A DNA stretch of 64,000 bases, taken from NCBI RefSeq assembly GCF_029892605.1, contig NZ_JARXWF010000010.1:124001-188000 (forward strand), given 5' to 3'. This document shows, piece after piece, positions 33,954-42,506 of the stretch; the first letter of the stretch is position 1, and each line of letters opens with the position of its first letter. This DNA is from Parabacteroides sp. PM6-13 (lineage in GTDB: Bacteria; Bacteroidota; Bacteroidia; Bacteroidales; Tannerellaceae). Position numbers and translations under genes: made by a program. Below the pieces are notes generated by a model that saw only the letters and a list, made by a program, of their open reading frames with translations, was not told the origin of the DNA and searched no databases.

Positions 33954-34151
33954 CGCTGCAGGCGTGAGATTATGCATAACCGTATGCAAGCGTAGCGCAG
34001 CTTACGGTAGTGAATCCTCTATATAAAAAGCCCCGCATGGGGCGGGATTATGGCAGATCTCGCACCTGCGGCGCTTGATTGACAGGTAGTCGCTATACCG
34101 TAAGCTGCGCTACGCTTGCATACGGTTATGCATAATCTCACGCTTGCAGCG
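33954..34151. repeat. Long inverted repeat with 56-bp arms
   Basis: Arms 33954-34009 and 34096-34151 are reverse complements with one mismatch (33962-34009 against 34096-34143 is perfect, 48 bp, including TGAGATTATGCATAACCGTA). The 86-base centre contains its own hairpin, AAGCCCCGCATGGGGCGGG. Weaker complementarity (GGGGA/TCCCC) extends the arms further out. Confidence 0.9.
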
Positions 34152-34210
34152 CGATCCCCACCTTCAATTCTTACAAAATTGGAAGATAAAGACATACTAA
34201 ACATAGTGAC

Positions 34211-34246
34211 AAAATTTCTCCTCCTTTGCTAAGGAGGAGAAATTTT
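34211..34246. terminator. Perfect 16-bp hairpin with A/T flanks
   Basis: AAAATTTCTCCTCCTT (34211-34226) and its complement (34231-34246) with a 4-base loop. It has the form of a bidirectional intrinsic terminator and lies well past the acyltransferase stop. Confidence 0.6.
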
Positions 34247-34486
34247 GATACTATTTTTATGATACAATAACCTTCAATTCTTACAATATCTGAAAGCGCC
34301 CCTTTCTCCCTTCTCCTTTCTCCCTTCTCCTTCCAATATTACCATATTTGAATACGCCTCCCCCACCCACCAACTTCTGCTTCTTAACATATACCCTAAA
34401 TTAGCAAAATGTCAATAGGTTTTGTAGATTTGCCGTGTAGCCAGCTGTATATGCTGACAATATGCTAAAAACTAAATGTCTGTTGT

Positions 34487-35695
34487 ATGGAACCGAAAGA
34501 TTACATTGCCCGCGAAGAGCAGTTTGGGGCGCATAATTATCATCCGCTGCCCGTAGTATTGAATCAAGGAAAAGGTATTTTTGTCTGGGATGTCGAAGGG
34601 AAACGCTATTTCGATTTCCTTTCCGGTTATTCCGCCCTGAGTCAGGGGCATTGTCATCCGAAGATTATCGAGGCATTAAAAGAACAGGCCGAAAAACTAA
34701 CGCTTGTGTCCCGCGCCTTCTACAGCGATGTGTTAGGAGAATTCATGGAGTTCGCCTGTCGTTTCTTCGGTTATGACAAGCTGTTGCCGATGAATACCGG
34801 TGCAGAGGCGGTTGAAACAGCCTTGAAACTTTGTCGCCGGTGGGGATATCGCTGCAAGGGTATTGCGCCGGAGAAGGCGAAGATTGTTGTCTGCGGGGAG
34901 AATTTCCATGGGCGCACGGTAACGATTATCTCCATGAGTACCGACCCGAGCTCCTACAAGGACTTCGGCCCCTACACCCCGGGCTTTGTGAAAATACCCT
35001 ATAATAATGTAGAGGCGCTGAAAGAGGCGTTGCTGGATCCCGACGTGGTTGGCTTCTTACTCGAACCTATCCAGGGCGAAGCCGGTGTGGTGGTGCCCAA
35101 CGAGGGCTATTTGCGCGACTGTTACGCCCTATGCAAGGCGCATAATGTGCTCTTTATGGCCGATGAGATACAGACGGGTATCGGGCGAACGGGACGTTTA
35201 TTGGCTTGTGATTGGGAAGGTGTGCGTCCGGATGTGCTCATTCTGGGTAAAGCTTTGTCGGGAGGTGTTACGCCTGTCTCCGCCGTATTGGCCGATGATG
35301 CCGTGATGCTGACAATCAAACCGGGCGAACATGGATCGACCTATGGGGGAAATCCGCTGGCCGCACAGGTAGGGATTGCCGCTTTAACGGTAGTTCGCGA
35401 GGAACAGCTCTCGGAAAATGCCGATGAAATGGGTCGCCTCTTCCGCGAGGAGATGGAAAAAATGGATCACCCGATGATCCGCCTGGTAAGAGGAAAGGGG
35501 CTATTGAATGCCGTTGTCACGGAACCCAAGGAGGGGAAAACCGCTTGGGATGTCTGCATCGCTTTGATGGAAAACGGCTTGATTGCCAAACCGACACATG
35601 ATCATATCATCCGCTTCACGCCGCCTCTGGTGATCACCCGGGAAGAGATGTTGGAAGCGATAGCGATTATCAAAAAAACATTTTCACAATTTTAA
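34487..35695 (+). CDS. rocD: Ornithine--oxo-acid aminotransferase
   Basis: 402 aa PLP enzyme of class III. It converts ornithine and 2-oxoglutarate to glutamate semialdehyde and glutamate. Key sites are [19 protein letters not shown] at the N-terminus, [25 protein letters not shown], the PLP Asp in [14 protein letters not shown] and the PLP Lys at residue 255 (LGKALSGG). Arginase follows 9 bases downstream, which fixes the role as arginine catabolism. Confidence 0.94.
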   Translation: MEPKDYIAREEQFGAHNYHPLPVVLNQGKGIFVWDVEGKRYFDFLSGYSALSQGHCHPKIIEALKEQAEKLTLVSRAFYSDVLGEFMEFACRFFGYDKLLPMNTGAEAVETALKLCRRWGYRCKGIAPEKAKIVVCGENFHGRTVTIISMSTDPSSYKDFGPYTPGFVKIPYNNVEALKEALLDPDVVGFLLEPIQGEAGVVVPNEGYLRDCYALCKAHNVLFMADEIQTGIGRTGRLLACDWEGVRPDVLILGKALSGGVTPVSAVLADDAVMLTIKPGEHGSTYGGNPLAAQVGIAALTVVREEQLSENADEMGRLFREEMEKMDHPMIRLVRGKGLLNAVVTEPKEGKTAWDVCIALMENGLIAKPTHDHIIRFTPPLVITREEMLEAIAIIKKTFSQF

Positions 35696-35704
35696 TCTCC
35701 TTCT

Positions 35705-36601
35705 ATGAAAGTCAACGTTATTGGTGTACCCCTCAACCTCGGTTGCGACCGGGAAGGTGTAGAAAAAGCACCTAACCATCTTCGCGCGAGAGGGCTGATG
35801 GATATTATTCGTAAAAACGGGCATCGCGCTTTCGACCTGGGCAATCTCTATGTCCCTCCGGTAAGCCAGGAGGATAAGTTTGCCCGCAGCAAGAGCATGA
35901 AATACCTGGACGCTATCATTGAGGTCAATAACAACCTGGCCGAGCTGGTCTACGACACACTGCGGGGAGGCGCCTTCCCGCTGGTGGTCGGCGGCGACCA
36001 CTCGTTGGGCTTGGGTAGCGCTTCGGGTGTGGGAAAAAGCTTCGACGACTTTGGTATTATCTGGCTCGATGCTCATGGCGATATCAACACCAGTGAGACA
36101 TCACCCAGCGGTAATATTCATGGGATGCCGCTTAGCGCGCTTATGGGCATGGGTAGCGAGGAGTTGGTCAATATCTACGCCCCCGGCAATAAGGTGCATC
36201 CGGAAAATGTCTTCTTGGTAGGCACCCGAAGCCTGGACCAAGGGGAATTGGATCTGATCCGTCGTGAGAAGCTCAGCGTCTACCCCATGACCATTATTCG
36301 TGAGAAAGGCATAGCTTTTGTGGCGGACGATATACGCCGCAAGCTCCGGGAACGCAAGATACGGAATGTGCATTTCAGCATCGATGTCGACAGCATCGAC
36401 CCGCAGTATGCACCCGGCACAGGCACCCGTGTAGCGGAGGGGTTGACGCCGGAGGAGTTTAACGCGTTTGTGGATACGGTGCTCAGCACGAATCTCATTA
36501 AATCCATGGATTTGGTCGAACTCAACCCTGAGCTCGACGTAGAAGAGCAGACTACCCGCTTATGCCTGGATATCATTGATTATATCACGGCGCGTATTTG
36601 A
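35705..36601 (+). CDS. Arginase
   Basis: 298 aa. It hydrolyses arginine to ornithine and urea with a binuclear Mn centre. Metal ligands are in GGDHSLGLGS, WLDAHGDINT and FSIDVDSIDP; NIHGMPLSAL forms the substrate loop. The N-terminal GVPLNLGCDREGVEKAPNHL and the pairing with ornithine aminotransferase favour arginase over agmatinase or formimidoylglutamase. Together the pair turns arginine into urea plus glutamate semialdehyde. Confidence 0.92.
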   Translation: MKVNVIGVPLNLGCDREGVEKAPNHLRARGLMDIIRKNGHRAFDLGNLYVPPVSQEDKFARSKSMKYLDAIIEVNNNLAELVYDTLRGGAFPLVVGGDHSLGLGSASGVGKSFDDFGIIWLDAHGDINTSETSPSGNIHGMPLSALMGMGSEELVNIYAPGNKVHPENVFLVGTRSLDQGELDLIRREKLSVYPMTIIREKGIAFVADDIRRKLRERKIRNVHFSIDVDSIDPQYAPGTGTRVAEGLTPEEFNAFVDTVLSTNLIKSMDLVELNPELDVEEQTTRLCLDIIDYITARI

Positions 36602-36677
36602 CCTCTTCTCTGCAAGAGACTCCGACTACCATGATGCATTTATTCTTTATTTGTAAGAGATATTCATTACAAATTAA

Positions 36678-36703
36678 TATATTTGTATCGTATCTCATAC
36701 ATT
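36678..36703 (+). promoter_or_regulatory. Promoter and possible HipB operator
   Basis: TATATTTG (36678-36685) is the -7 box; the best TTTG upstream is at 24 bases, too far. It overlaps GTATCGTATCTCATAC (about 36685-36700), an imperfect dyad that could be an autoregulatory operator. Confidence 0.4.
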
Positions 36704-36722
36704 AAAGACAAAACAATGCGTT

Positions 36723-37079
36723 ATGAATGATTTATCAGACAATGACTGGCATGCAATGAGCGATGATGATATTGCCCGGCAAATAGGGGGATTCATAAAG
36801 TTTCATCGCATGCAGCAAAATAAAACGCAGGAGATGCTTGCTAAAGAGTCCGGCATAAGTCGTTCTACCCTTAGTTTACTGGAGCGGGGCGAAACAGTCA
36901 CAGTTGCCACTCTCATTCAGGTATTGCGTGTATTGGATCTTCTACAGGTCTTTGATAAATTCACCGTTACCCGACAGCCAAGCCCTTTGGCTCTTGCCAA
37001 AGCGGAGCAAAAAAAGAGGCAACGAGTAGCATCGCCGCGAAAGAAAAATGCTATAAACCCAGATGATACGGACTGGTAG
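36723..37079 (+). CDS. hipB: HipB-like XRE antitoxin
   Basis: 118 aa. The helix-turn-helix spans about residues 20-75 (IKFHRMQQNKTQEMLAKESG, then RSTLSLLERGETVTVATLIQ). The C-terminal tail is basic (EQKKRQRVASPRKKN). It is 2 bases upstream of the HipA gene and should repress the operon and neutralise the kinase. Confidence 0.9.
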   Translation: MNDLSDNDWHAMSDDDIARQIGGFIKFHRMQQNKTQEMLAKESGISRSTLSLLERGETVTVATLIQVLRVLDLLQVFDKFTVTRQPSPLALAKAEQKKRQRVASPRKKNAINPDDTDW

Positions 37080-37081
37080 TT

Positions 37082-38383
37082 ATGAATACAGCCATTGTAA
37101 AAATATGGGGGAAAGAGGTAGGCGCTGTCGCGTGGGACGAAACAACCCGGCTGGCCTCTTTTGAATATAGCCCGGCCTTCAAGAAGGAGGGTTGGGAGCT
37201 GGCTCCTTTGAAAATGCCACTCACGCGTGAACAGCAGGTCTACTCGTTTCCGGAACTGCGTAAAGAGAGAAACTCTGTGTATGACACATTCAAGGGTTTG
37301 CCGGGATTGCTTGCCGATATGCTGCCCGACCGCTATGGGAATGACCTGATCAATTTATGGCTGGCTCAACAAGGCCGTCCGGAAAACAGTATGAACCCGG
37401 TGGAAATGCTATGTTTCATTGGACGTAGAGGAATGGGCGCCTTAGAATTTGAACCGACGATTCAGAAACAGCATGTAAATACCTTCTCGGTGGAAGTGGA
37501 GAGTCTGGTAGAAGTGGCCGGAAAGATGCTGTCGAAAAAGGAGGCTTTTGTCACCAACTTAAAATCCGATGAAGAGAAATCGGTTCGGGATATATTGAAG
37601 ATCGGTACATCTGCAGGTGGAGCCCGCCCCAAAGCGGTCATTGCTTATAACGAACGAACAGGCGAGGTTCGTTCCGGACAGACCCGGGCACCGGAAGGAT
37701 TTGAACATTGGTTATTAAAGCTCGACGGGGTGAGCGACATACAATTGGGTGCGTCCCTGGGGTATGGACGTGTCGAATATGCCTACTATCTGATGGCCAT
37801 CGATTGTGGTTTGGGAATGATGCCCTGTCGTTTACTGGAAGAGAACGGGCGTGCCCATTTCATGACACGGCGTTTCGACAGGGAGGGCCCTTATATAAAG
37901 CACCATACACAGACCTTTTGCGCGATGAAACATTATGACTATAACCGGATAACCAGTTATAGTTATGAGCAATTATTCCAAACGATGAGAGAGTTGAAGC
38001 TGAGCTATGCCGAAGCCGAACAGATGTTTCGGCGGATGGTGTTTAATGTAATCGCGCGCAATTGCGACGACCATACTAAGAACTTCTCATTTCTCCTCAA
38101 ACAGGGAGGCCGTTGGACGTTAGCTCCGGCGTATGACATTTGCCATGCCTACCGTCCCGGAAGCGAATGGGTCAGCCAACATGCCCTGAGTATCAATGGG
38201 AAGCGATCGAGCATTACACGGGAAGATCTATTAACAATCGGGCACTCTATCCGAAACAAAAAATCAAAAGAAATTATTGACGAGATAAACGAGAAAGTTC
38301 AAAATTGGTCTTATTACGCAAGTAATGCCGGTGTGGATAATGAAAAAAGATTGGCAATCGGCAAGACCCTTCTTGTTTTGTAG
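37082..38383 (+). CDS. hipA: HipA-family Ser/Thr kinase toxin
   Basis: 433 aa. Landmarks are the N-terminal HipA domain (FKGLPGLLADMLPDRYGNDL), the Ser-containing autophosphorylation loop ILKIGTSAGGARPKAVIAY, the catalytic block IARNCDDHTKNFSFL (D329, D330) and the Asp of LAPAYDICHA. In E. coli HipA phosphorylates GltX; related kinases target other synthetases. All kinase residues look intact. The Lys-rich C-terminus and 93-base gap to the next gene close the module. Confidence 0.92.
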   Translation: MNTAIVKIWGKEVGAVAWDETTRLASFEYSPAFKKEGWELAPLKMPLTREQQVYSFPELRKERNSVYDTFKGLPGLLADMLPDRYGNDLINLWLAQQGRPENSMNPVEMLCFIGRRGMGALEFEPTIQKQHVNTFSVEVESLVEVAGKMLSKKEAFVTNLKSDEEKSVRDILKIGTSAGGARPKAVIAYNERTGEVRSGQTRAPEGFEHWLLKLDGVSDIQLGASLGYGRVEYAYYLMAIDCGLGMMPCRLLEENGRAHFMTRRFDREGPYIKHHTQTFCAMKHYDYNRITSYSYEQLFQTMRELKLSYAEAEQMFRRMVFNVIARNCDDHTKNFSFLLKQGGRWTLAPAYDICHAYRPGSEWVSQHALSINGKRSSITREDLLTIGHSIRNKKSKEIIDEINEKVQNWSYYASNAGVDNEKRLAIGKTLLVL

Positions 38384-38463
38384 CTGCCAATAGTATGCCT
38401 GTCTGCGAGAAAGAGAGTAGGTTAACAAACAAAAAGACAATTCGTTTGTTGTGAATAATACGC

Positions 38464-38471
38464 TATATTTG
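38464..38471 (+). promoter_or_regulatory. -7 box abutting the GT4 start codon
   Basis: TATATTTG ends 5 bases before the ATG at 38477. An inverted repeat AACAAAC/GTTTGTT (38424-38430, 38444-38450) precedes it. If the box is used, the mRNA would be leaderless or nearly so. Confidence 0.45.
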
Positions 38472-38476
38472 CGCTC

Positions 38477-39571
38477 ATGAATCGATTACTTTTCATACGT
38501 TACAGAAAGTCCGGAGCGATCGATGCCGGAGGGGAACAGGGGACAAATGCCAATTACCATGTTCTCACCGAGTTATTGGGCGAAGAAAATGTAACTACCT
38601 ACTATATCCATGAGTCGCAAAGTAAGACGCAGCTGTTATTTCGTATCTTCCCGATACTGATACACTTCCTGAAAGGCTATTATTACGGGCTCTCTCCTCA
38701 AAAGGTAGCGCAAATAGTCCAGCTGGCGGAGGAGTACGACTACGTGTTTATCGACCGAAGCATTTTCGGGGTGATCGCGAAAGAGTTAAAGAAAAAGTCA
38801 TATAAAGGCAAGATCATCACCTTCTTCCACAATGTGGAGTCGGTCTATTTCGCGGCCAAGATAGGGCGATGGAAGCCCTGGCGTTCGATAGTCGTTCGTT
38901 GCGTAACCCAAAACGATCAACAGGCATGCGACTATTCGGATGTGATCATCGCGCTCAATAAAAGGGATCAGGAAGAGATCGAAAAGCGCCATCACCGTAC
39001 GCCCGATATCTTATCGCCAGTCGTATTCAAAGATGTGTATAAACGGGATACCTATCCGGAGGGCATGACAAATAAGACGCCCCTTTGCCTGTTTTTAGGC
39101 ACCTACTTCCCGATGAATGTGCGGGGCATTCTCTGGTTTGTTCATCAGGTATTACCGCATGTAAATATCCGTTTGCAGATTGTCGGCAAAGGCATGAGTG
39201 CCATCATCCCGAAAGTAAAAGCCTATCCGAATATCGAAGTCCTGAGCGATGTGCCCGACTTAAGACCATATATCGAACAGGCCGATTTTATGCTCCTCCC
39301 GATCTTCGAAGGAAGCGGCATGAAAGTAAAGACCTGTGAAGCCCTAATGTATGGCAAAAACATCATCGGCACCGCCGAAGCCTTCGAAGGCTACGATGTA
39401 GACGTCAAACAGGTCGGCGCCCTCTGCCATACAAAAGAAGAATTTATCAAAGCACTACAAATATTTTCTCAGCAACCGATCCCCCGCTTTAACCCCTACT
39501 CCCGCCAGATGTTTGTCGAAAACTACTCGGAAGAAGAGCGGAAGAGGAGATTTGGGGAGGTGGTGAAATAA
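38477..39571 (+). CDS. Glycosyltransferase family 4-like protein
   Basis: 364 aa with the GT-B two-lobe pattern. N-terminal lobe: LLFIRYRKSGAIDAGGEQGT. C-terminal lobe: PLCLFLGTYFPMNVRGILWF, LQIVGKGM, VPDLRPYIEQADFMLLPIFEGSGMKVKTCEAL, the nucleotide-sugar region with the EX7E-like acidic pair. Cytosolic, probably adds a sugar to the surface polysaccharide lipid carrier. The last 88 bases of the gene recur as a remnant at 40636-40723 (85% identity). Confidence 0.87.
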   Translation: MNRLLFIRYRKSGAIDAGGEQGTNANYHVLTELLGEENVTTYYIHESQSKTQLLFRIFPILIHFLKGYYYGLSPQKVAQIVQLAEEYDYVFIDRSIFGVIAKELKKKSYKGKIITFFHNVESVYFAAKIGRWKPWRSIVVRCVTQNDQQACDYSDVIIALNKRDQEEIEKRHHRTPDILSPVVFKDVYKRDTYPEGMTNKTPLCLFLGTYFPMNVRGILWFVHQVLPHVNIRLQIVGKGMSAIIPKVKAYPNIEVLSDVPDLRPYIEQADFMLLPIFEGSGMKVKTCEALMYGKNIIGTAEAFEGYDVDVKQVGALCHTKEEFIKALQIFSQQPIPRFNPYSRQMFVENYSEEERKRRFGEVVK

Positions 39572-39658
39572 TTATTTACCTTTTTTCTTTGGGAGCAAAT
39601 AATCCCAATATTGATAAAATAAAATAGGAAAAAGAGCTGCTCTTCCTATTGCCAATAG

Positions 39659-39844
39659 GCGATTGAATTGACCAACTCTTCTTCAAAGATTGTATTCCAA
39701 CCTCTTCCTTCGGATGATCCATTGCGACGCAAACCGGATATCCAGTTGGCCAAAGAGCGATTAAATGGCTGGGAGCCTCAGGTAGCATTGGAAGATGGAC
39801 TGAAAAAAACGATTGCCTATTTTGAGGAGGTCGTTGGGTTTTAG
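39659..39844 (+). pseudogene. 3' remnant of a UDP-glucuronate decarboxylase-type SDR gene
   Basis: One frame encodes [20 protein letters not shown], then [20 protein letters not shown] and [10 protein letters not shown] before TAG. This is the unmistakable C-terminus of UDP-xylose synthase-like extended SDR enzymes (KIxFxPLPxDDPxxRxPDIxLA...LGWxPxxxLxxGLxxTIxYF). An in-frame TAG near 39650 and lack of any upstream homology show that the first ~260 residues are gone. Confidence 0.8.
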
Positions 39845-40142
39845 AAATGGAATTGCAAATCGCTTAGCGCAGCGTAAAGCAAAATGGAGGGAAAGGGGAA
39901 GTGTTTTCAGATATTGGAAAGTTTGAAGGTTTTCCAAAGCGAGCGCAGCGAGTGGCCGCAGGCCTCTCTTTTGCCGTTCGATTTATCGAACGGTTTTAAG
40001 ATGTAGGCAAAGCCTTTACCTCTGTGGGTTTCAACCCCTACCATACTGCTTTTAAGCGGGTTAAAACCTTCCCCTTTTCTCCGATTTTTCAAGGACTATT
40101 TTTACACACTTTACAAACAAGCACCCTCTATTCCCCCTACCT

Positions 40143-40270
40143 CTTCGTGCGCCTTTGTGATACTTCGTGGTTAAGTCTTTCTACATAATATATGCCACTG
40201 GTCCTTTCCGGTTTTTATCCACAAATACACTATGTTTTCTTACCACGAAGGGACACGAAGGCGCACAAAG
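40143..40270. repeat. Inverted repeat of the CCTTCGTG...CTTCGTGGT type
   Basis: 40143-40171 (CTTCGTGCGCCTTTGTG...) and the complement of 40242-40270 match with a few differences, spaced by 70 bases. The motif resembles a dispersed intergenic repeat I have seen in other Bacteroidetes genomes; that comparison is from memory. Confidence 0.6.
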
Positions 40271-40324
40271 GGGTGAAAATTGAAACCTCCCCTTGCCCTC
40301 CCATTTGAAGCTCCCCCCAAATGC

Positions 40325-40446
40325 AAATGTTAAAATACAAAATGTAAGCATAATGGCCATTTTGCCGTACAATATGATACGTTAAAAAGTGTTACTCGCG
40401 GGACTAATTTTAAATACCCCTACGTTTTTGGGAAAATAGTCGGGCG
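40325..40446 (-). repeat. Dispersed ~120-bp repeat, copy 2 (inverted)
   Basis: Reverse complement of 28062-28182, with 58 bases (40368-40425) identical. It lies among gene remnants, 12 kb from copy 1. Confidence 0.85.
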
Positions 40447-40635
40447 AAAATATCAAAATGATAGTTGAAGCTTTTGGGGGAATAGGGGCGATTTAACGTT
40501 TGTTGGCAATTAAACAAGCGCCTATTGAAGGAGTTCAGCCATGGCAAGGTGGAAGAGATTACCCAAGGATACGAAGTGCCTCTTTAATCCTTTCAGCGAA
40601 CGTATGATGTTTTATCGTTTTCTCTACACCATCCT

Positions 40636-40723
40636 CCGCTTTAACCCCTATTCCCGCCAGATGTTTGTCGGGAATTATTCGGAAAAAGAGCGGAAGAGAA
40701 GGTTTAGGGATGTGATAAGATAA
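40636..40723 (+). pseudogene. 3' remnant of a second GT4-like glycosyltransferase gene
   Basis: The last 88 bases including TAA align without gaps to 39484-39571 (13 mismatches). The encoded tail, NPYSRQMFVGNYSEKERKRR, is the end of a paralogous glycosyltransferase whose 5' part is missing. It ends 6 bases before the converging fucosyltransferase gene. Confidence 0.85.
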
Positions 40724-40729
40724 TAAAGC

Positions 40730-41674
40730 CTATTTATTTAATAAATTTCTTATGACAGGAAGGGTAGAGTATTTTGCCAGTCGACTTTCTCTGTATTTTC
40801 GTATTAAGGCATAACCATACATTGTCGTTCGTCTCGCCTGATTGAGTGATTGTTCCACAATTGAAACAAGAAAATCAGATAATTCTGAGTCCCAATCTTT
40901 TTCTGCTTGTAGTTTAGTGAGCCATGGTTCTGACAGCCTTTTCATATATGCTTCTTCATCATTATCTAATCGGATAATTTCTTCAATAGCTTCTTCTATG
41001 GAGGCATAGTCTTGCAAGCAAATGAAAGAACTCGAATTAAAATCTCTATTTACCGATGGGTTTCCCCAGTAAATTGGCAGAGAATTCACTCGCATAGGCT
41101 CCATTAGCTTTTCCGTGGTATAGCCAGATAAGGAACTGTTCTCAAAAGCAATAGTGAATTTGTAATCCTTAATGAATGCGATCTTATCAGCAACCGGACC
41201 ACCAATGTTATTCATAAATCGACCTCCGGAATCAATTTTTTTATATTTTGATAGTTGATGATAAAATTGTTCACGCAAAGGGATAGCATATATTGAGTTT
41301 GAATAAACAAAATTACAAAATTTTCTTTTCGACAAACCCTCCTCTAAAGTTTTACATTTCAATCGTTGAAATCCAGGATATAACGTATATAATGGAAGAC
41401 GCAAATATCTGTCTTCAAACTGCATATGCTGAAAACCTATTGCATAATCACAAAAGTTAAAGTCCGGAATGTCATTTTCTCCTGTATAATAAATTTTGAT
41501 CGCCTCCGTATATTTCAGATGAGAATATCCAAATAGGGAGTAGAAGAGATAATCCGGATTAGGATCTATGACCGGGTTGTAATGAAGAGAAAGGCTGTCC
41601 AGTAAGAAATTATTATGAGGATCAAATCCTTTCCAAAAATCCACAAAGTTAATTTTGATGGTCTTTTTAGTCAT
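40730..41674 (-). CDS. Alpha-1,3/4-fucosyltransferase-like protein (GT10)
   Basis: 314 aa. The conserved GT10 core is clear: KFTIAFENSSLSGYTTEKLM followed by EPMRVNSLPIYWGNP (about residues 170-205). The N-terminal part (KINFVDFWKGFD) is of the short bacterial type without membrane anchor; there are no C-terminal heptad repeats as in Helicobacter. It should transfer fucose from GDP-fucose to GlcNAc- or Glc-containing acceptors, making host-like fucosylated surface glycans. The locus is leftward from 45992 to here. Confidence 0.88.
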   Translation of the reverse strand: MTKKTIKINFVDFWKGFDPHNNFLLDSLSLHYNPVIDPNPDYLFYSLFGYSHLKYTEAIKIYYTGENDIPDFNFCDYAIGFQHMQFEDRYLRLPLYTLYPGFQRLKCKTLEEGLSKRKFCNFVYSNSIYAIPLREQFYHQLSKYKKIDSGGRFMNNIGGPVADKIAFIKDYKFTIAFENSSLSGYTTEKLMEPMRVNSLPIYWGNPSVNRDFNSSSFICLQDYASIEEAIEEIIRLDNDEEAYMKRLSEPWLTKLQAEKDWDSELSDFLVSIVEQSLNQARRTTMYGYALIRKYRESRLAKYSTLPVIRNLLNK

Positions 41675-41696
41675 GTCAGCAGTTTTTTAGTAAAAT

Positions 41697-42506
41697 TCAT
41701 AAATCTTCAGGGATATAATCTCTCCAAAAAGTAAGATTATCCCCTTTCTCCCATCCATGACATCCGAATGGCAGTTGATTGTTGTTTTCCTTTAACCAAT
41801 AGCCAGGGTATAGTTCGATTGAAAAAAATTTTGCAACGTCTGAACCGGGAATCTTAAAAGGAGATACTTTTTTGTATGATAGCCGTGCAAAAAACAGGTC
41901 TTCTGCCCATTTCAAGTGAGTAAAATAGGTGATGGAATTGTATTTTGTGAATAATAGCCCTAACAAAATGTAGATCCACTTATAGAGAAAGCCAAAATCC
42001 GTATAATAAGAACACAGCCCTTTATAAGACAATAATTTACCTTGTGACGAAAAAAGTGAGATAAATGATTGTGTCTTTCGCAAAGAGAACCCTCCATTCC
42101 CAGATACATCCTTTATCACTTCCCCATTTCTTTTCTTCCAGGGAGCTCCTATGTAGTCATATCCTTTGGAGGCCCATTCATTAAGTTTATCGCTAAAGAC
42201 ATATGCATCCAATTGATAGATGAGCATATACTCCCATGCTTCAAAGCGCTTATAGAAATCTTTACTCAGCATCAACTTGTTGTATCCCGCTATTCCTTTG
42301 AAGAAAACAGGAGGAAATAGTTCTAATAGGAAAGGGATATTCTCTTTATCAAAAACAGATTTGTAATAAGAGATGTCTAATCCCTCCGGGGCAATAAGAC
42401 ATATAGAATGATTAGATAGTACTTTCAAGCACCTCCTCAAAGAGATCTTTTCTGTTTCCTTAGGCATTCCCTCATACACAGGAATTACTACGACTGTTCT
42501 AATCAT
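41697..42506 (-). CDS. DUF5672 glycosyltransferase-like protein
   Basis: 269 aa. It starts VVVIPVYEGMPKETEKISL and carries YMLIYQLDAYVFSDKLNEW, YDYIGAPW and GNGGFSLRKTQSFI, the DUF5672 signature. The family is found in polysaccharide clusters and has a GT-A-like outline with an Asp in the QLDAYVF motif in place of DxD. It overlaps the upstream GT2 gene by 8 bases. The substrate is unknown. Confidence 0.8.
   Translation of the reverse strand: MIRTVVVIPVYEGMPKETEKISLRRCLKVLSNHSICLIAPEGLDISYYKSVFDKENIPFLLELFPPVFFKGIAGYNKLMLSKDFYKRFEAWEYMLIYQLDAYVFSDKLNEWASKGYDYIGAPWKKRNGEVIKDVSGNGGFSLRKTQSFISLFSSQGKLLSYKGLCSYYTDFGFLYKWIYILLGLLFTKYNSITYFTHLKWAEDLFFARLSYKKVSPFKIPGSDVAKFFSIELYPGYWLKENNNQLPFGCHGWEKGDNLTFWRDYIPEDL

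Larger units (their letters stand above)
33837..34486. other. 650-base intergenic region: inverted repeats and a hairpin, no gene
   Basis: No credible reading frame. It holds C/T-rich CTTCCCC runs, a 56-bp inverted repeat (33954-34151), a perfect 16-bp hairpin (34211-34246), several copies of CTTCAATTCTTACAA (about 34164, 34271), and a TAGATTTG -7 box for the aminotransferase gene at 34425-34432. Confidence 0.7.
39572..40729. other. 1.16-kb decayed stretch between glycosyltransferase genes
   Basis: No intact gene. In order: AT-rich spacer, a remnant of a UDP-glucuronate decarboxylase (39659-39844), REP-like palindromes around 40028-40068 with a hairpin CGTTCGATTTATCGAACG near 39977-39994, an inverted repeat (40143-40270), the second copy of the ~120-bp dispersed repeat, and a remnant of a glycosyltransferase 3' end. 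Confidence 0.8.

Noticed and set aside
33954-34151. CRISPR array
   Set aside because: The repeats are two inverted arms, not regularly spaced direct repeats. I saw no CRISPR array anywhere in the window.
34019-34204. Small gene inside the 650-base intergenic region
   Set aside because: It overlaps the long inverted repeat and its composition follows the palindrome.
40541-40723. 60-aa gene starting MARWKRLPKD
   Set aside because: Only its second half is gene-like and that half is a remnant of a glycosyltransferase 3' end; the first half has no family resemblance.
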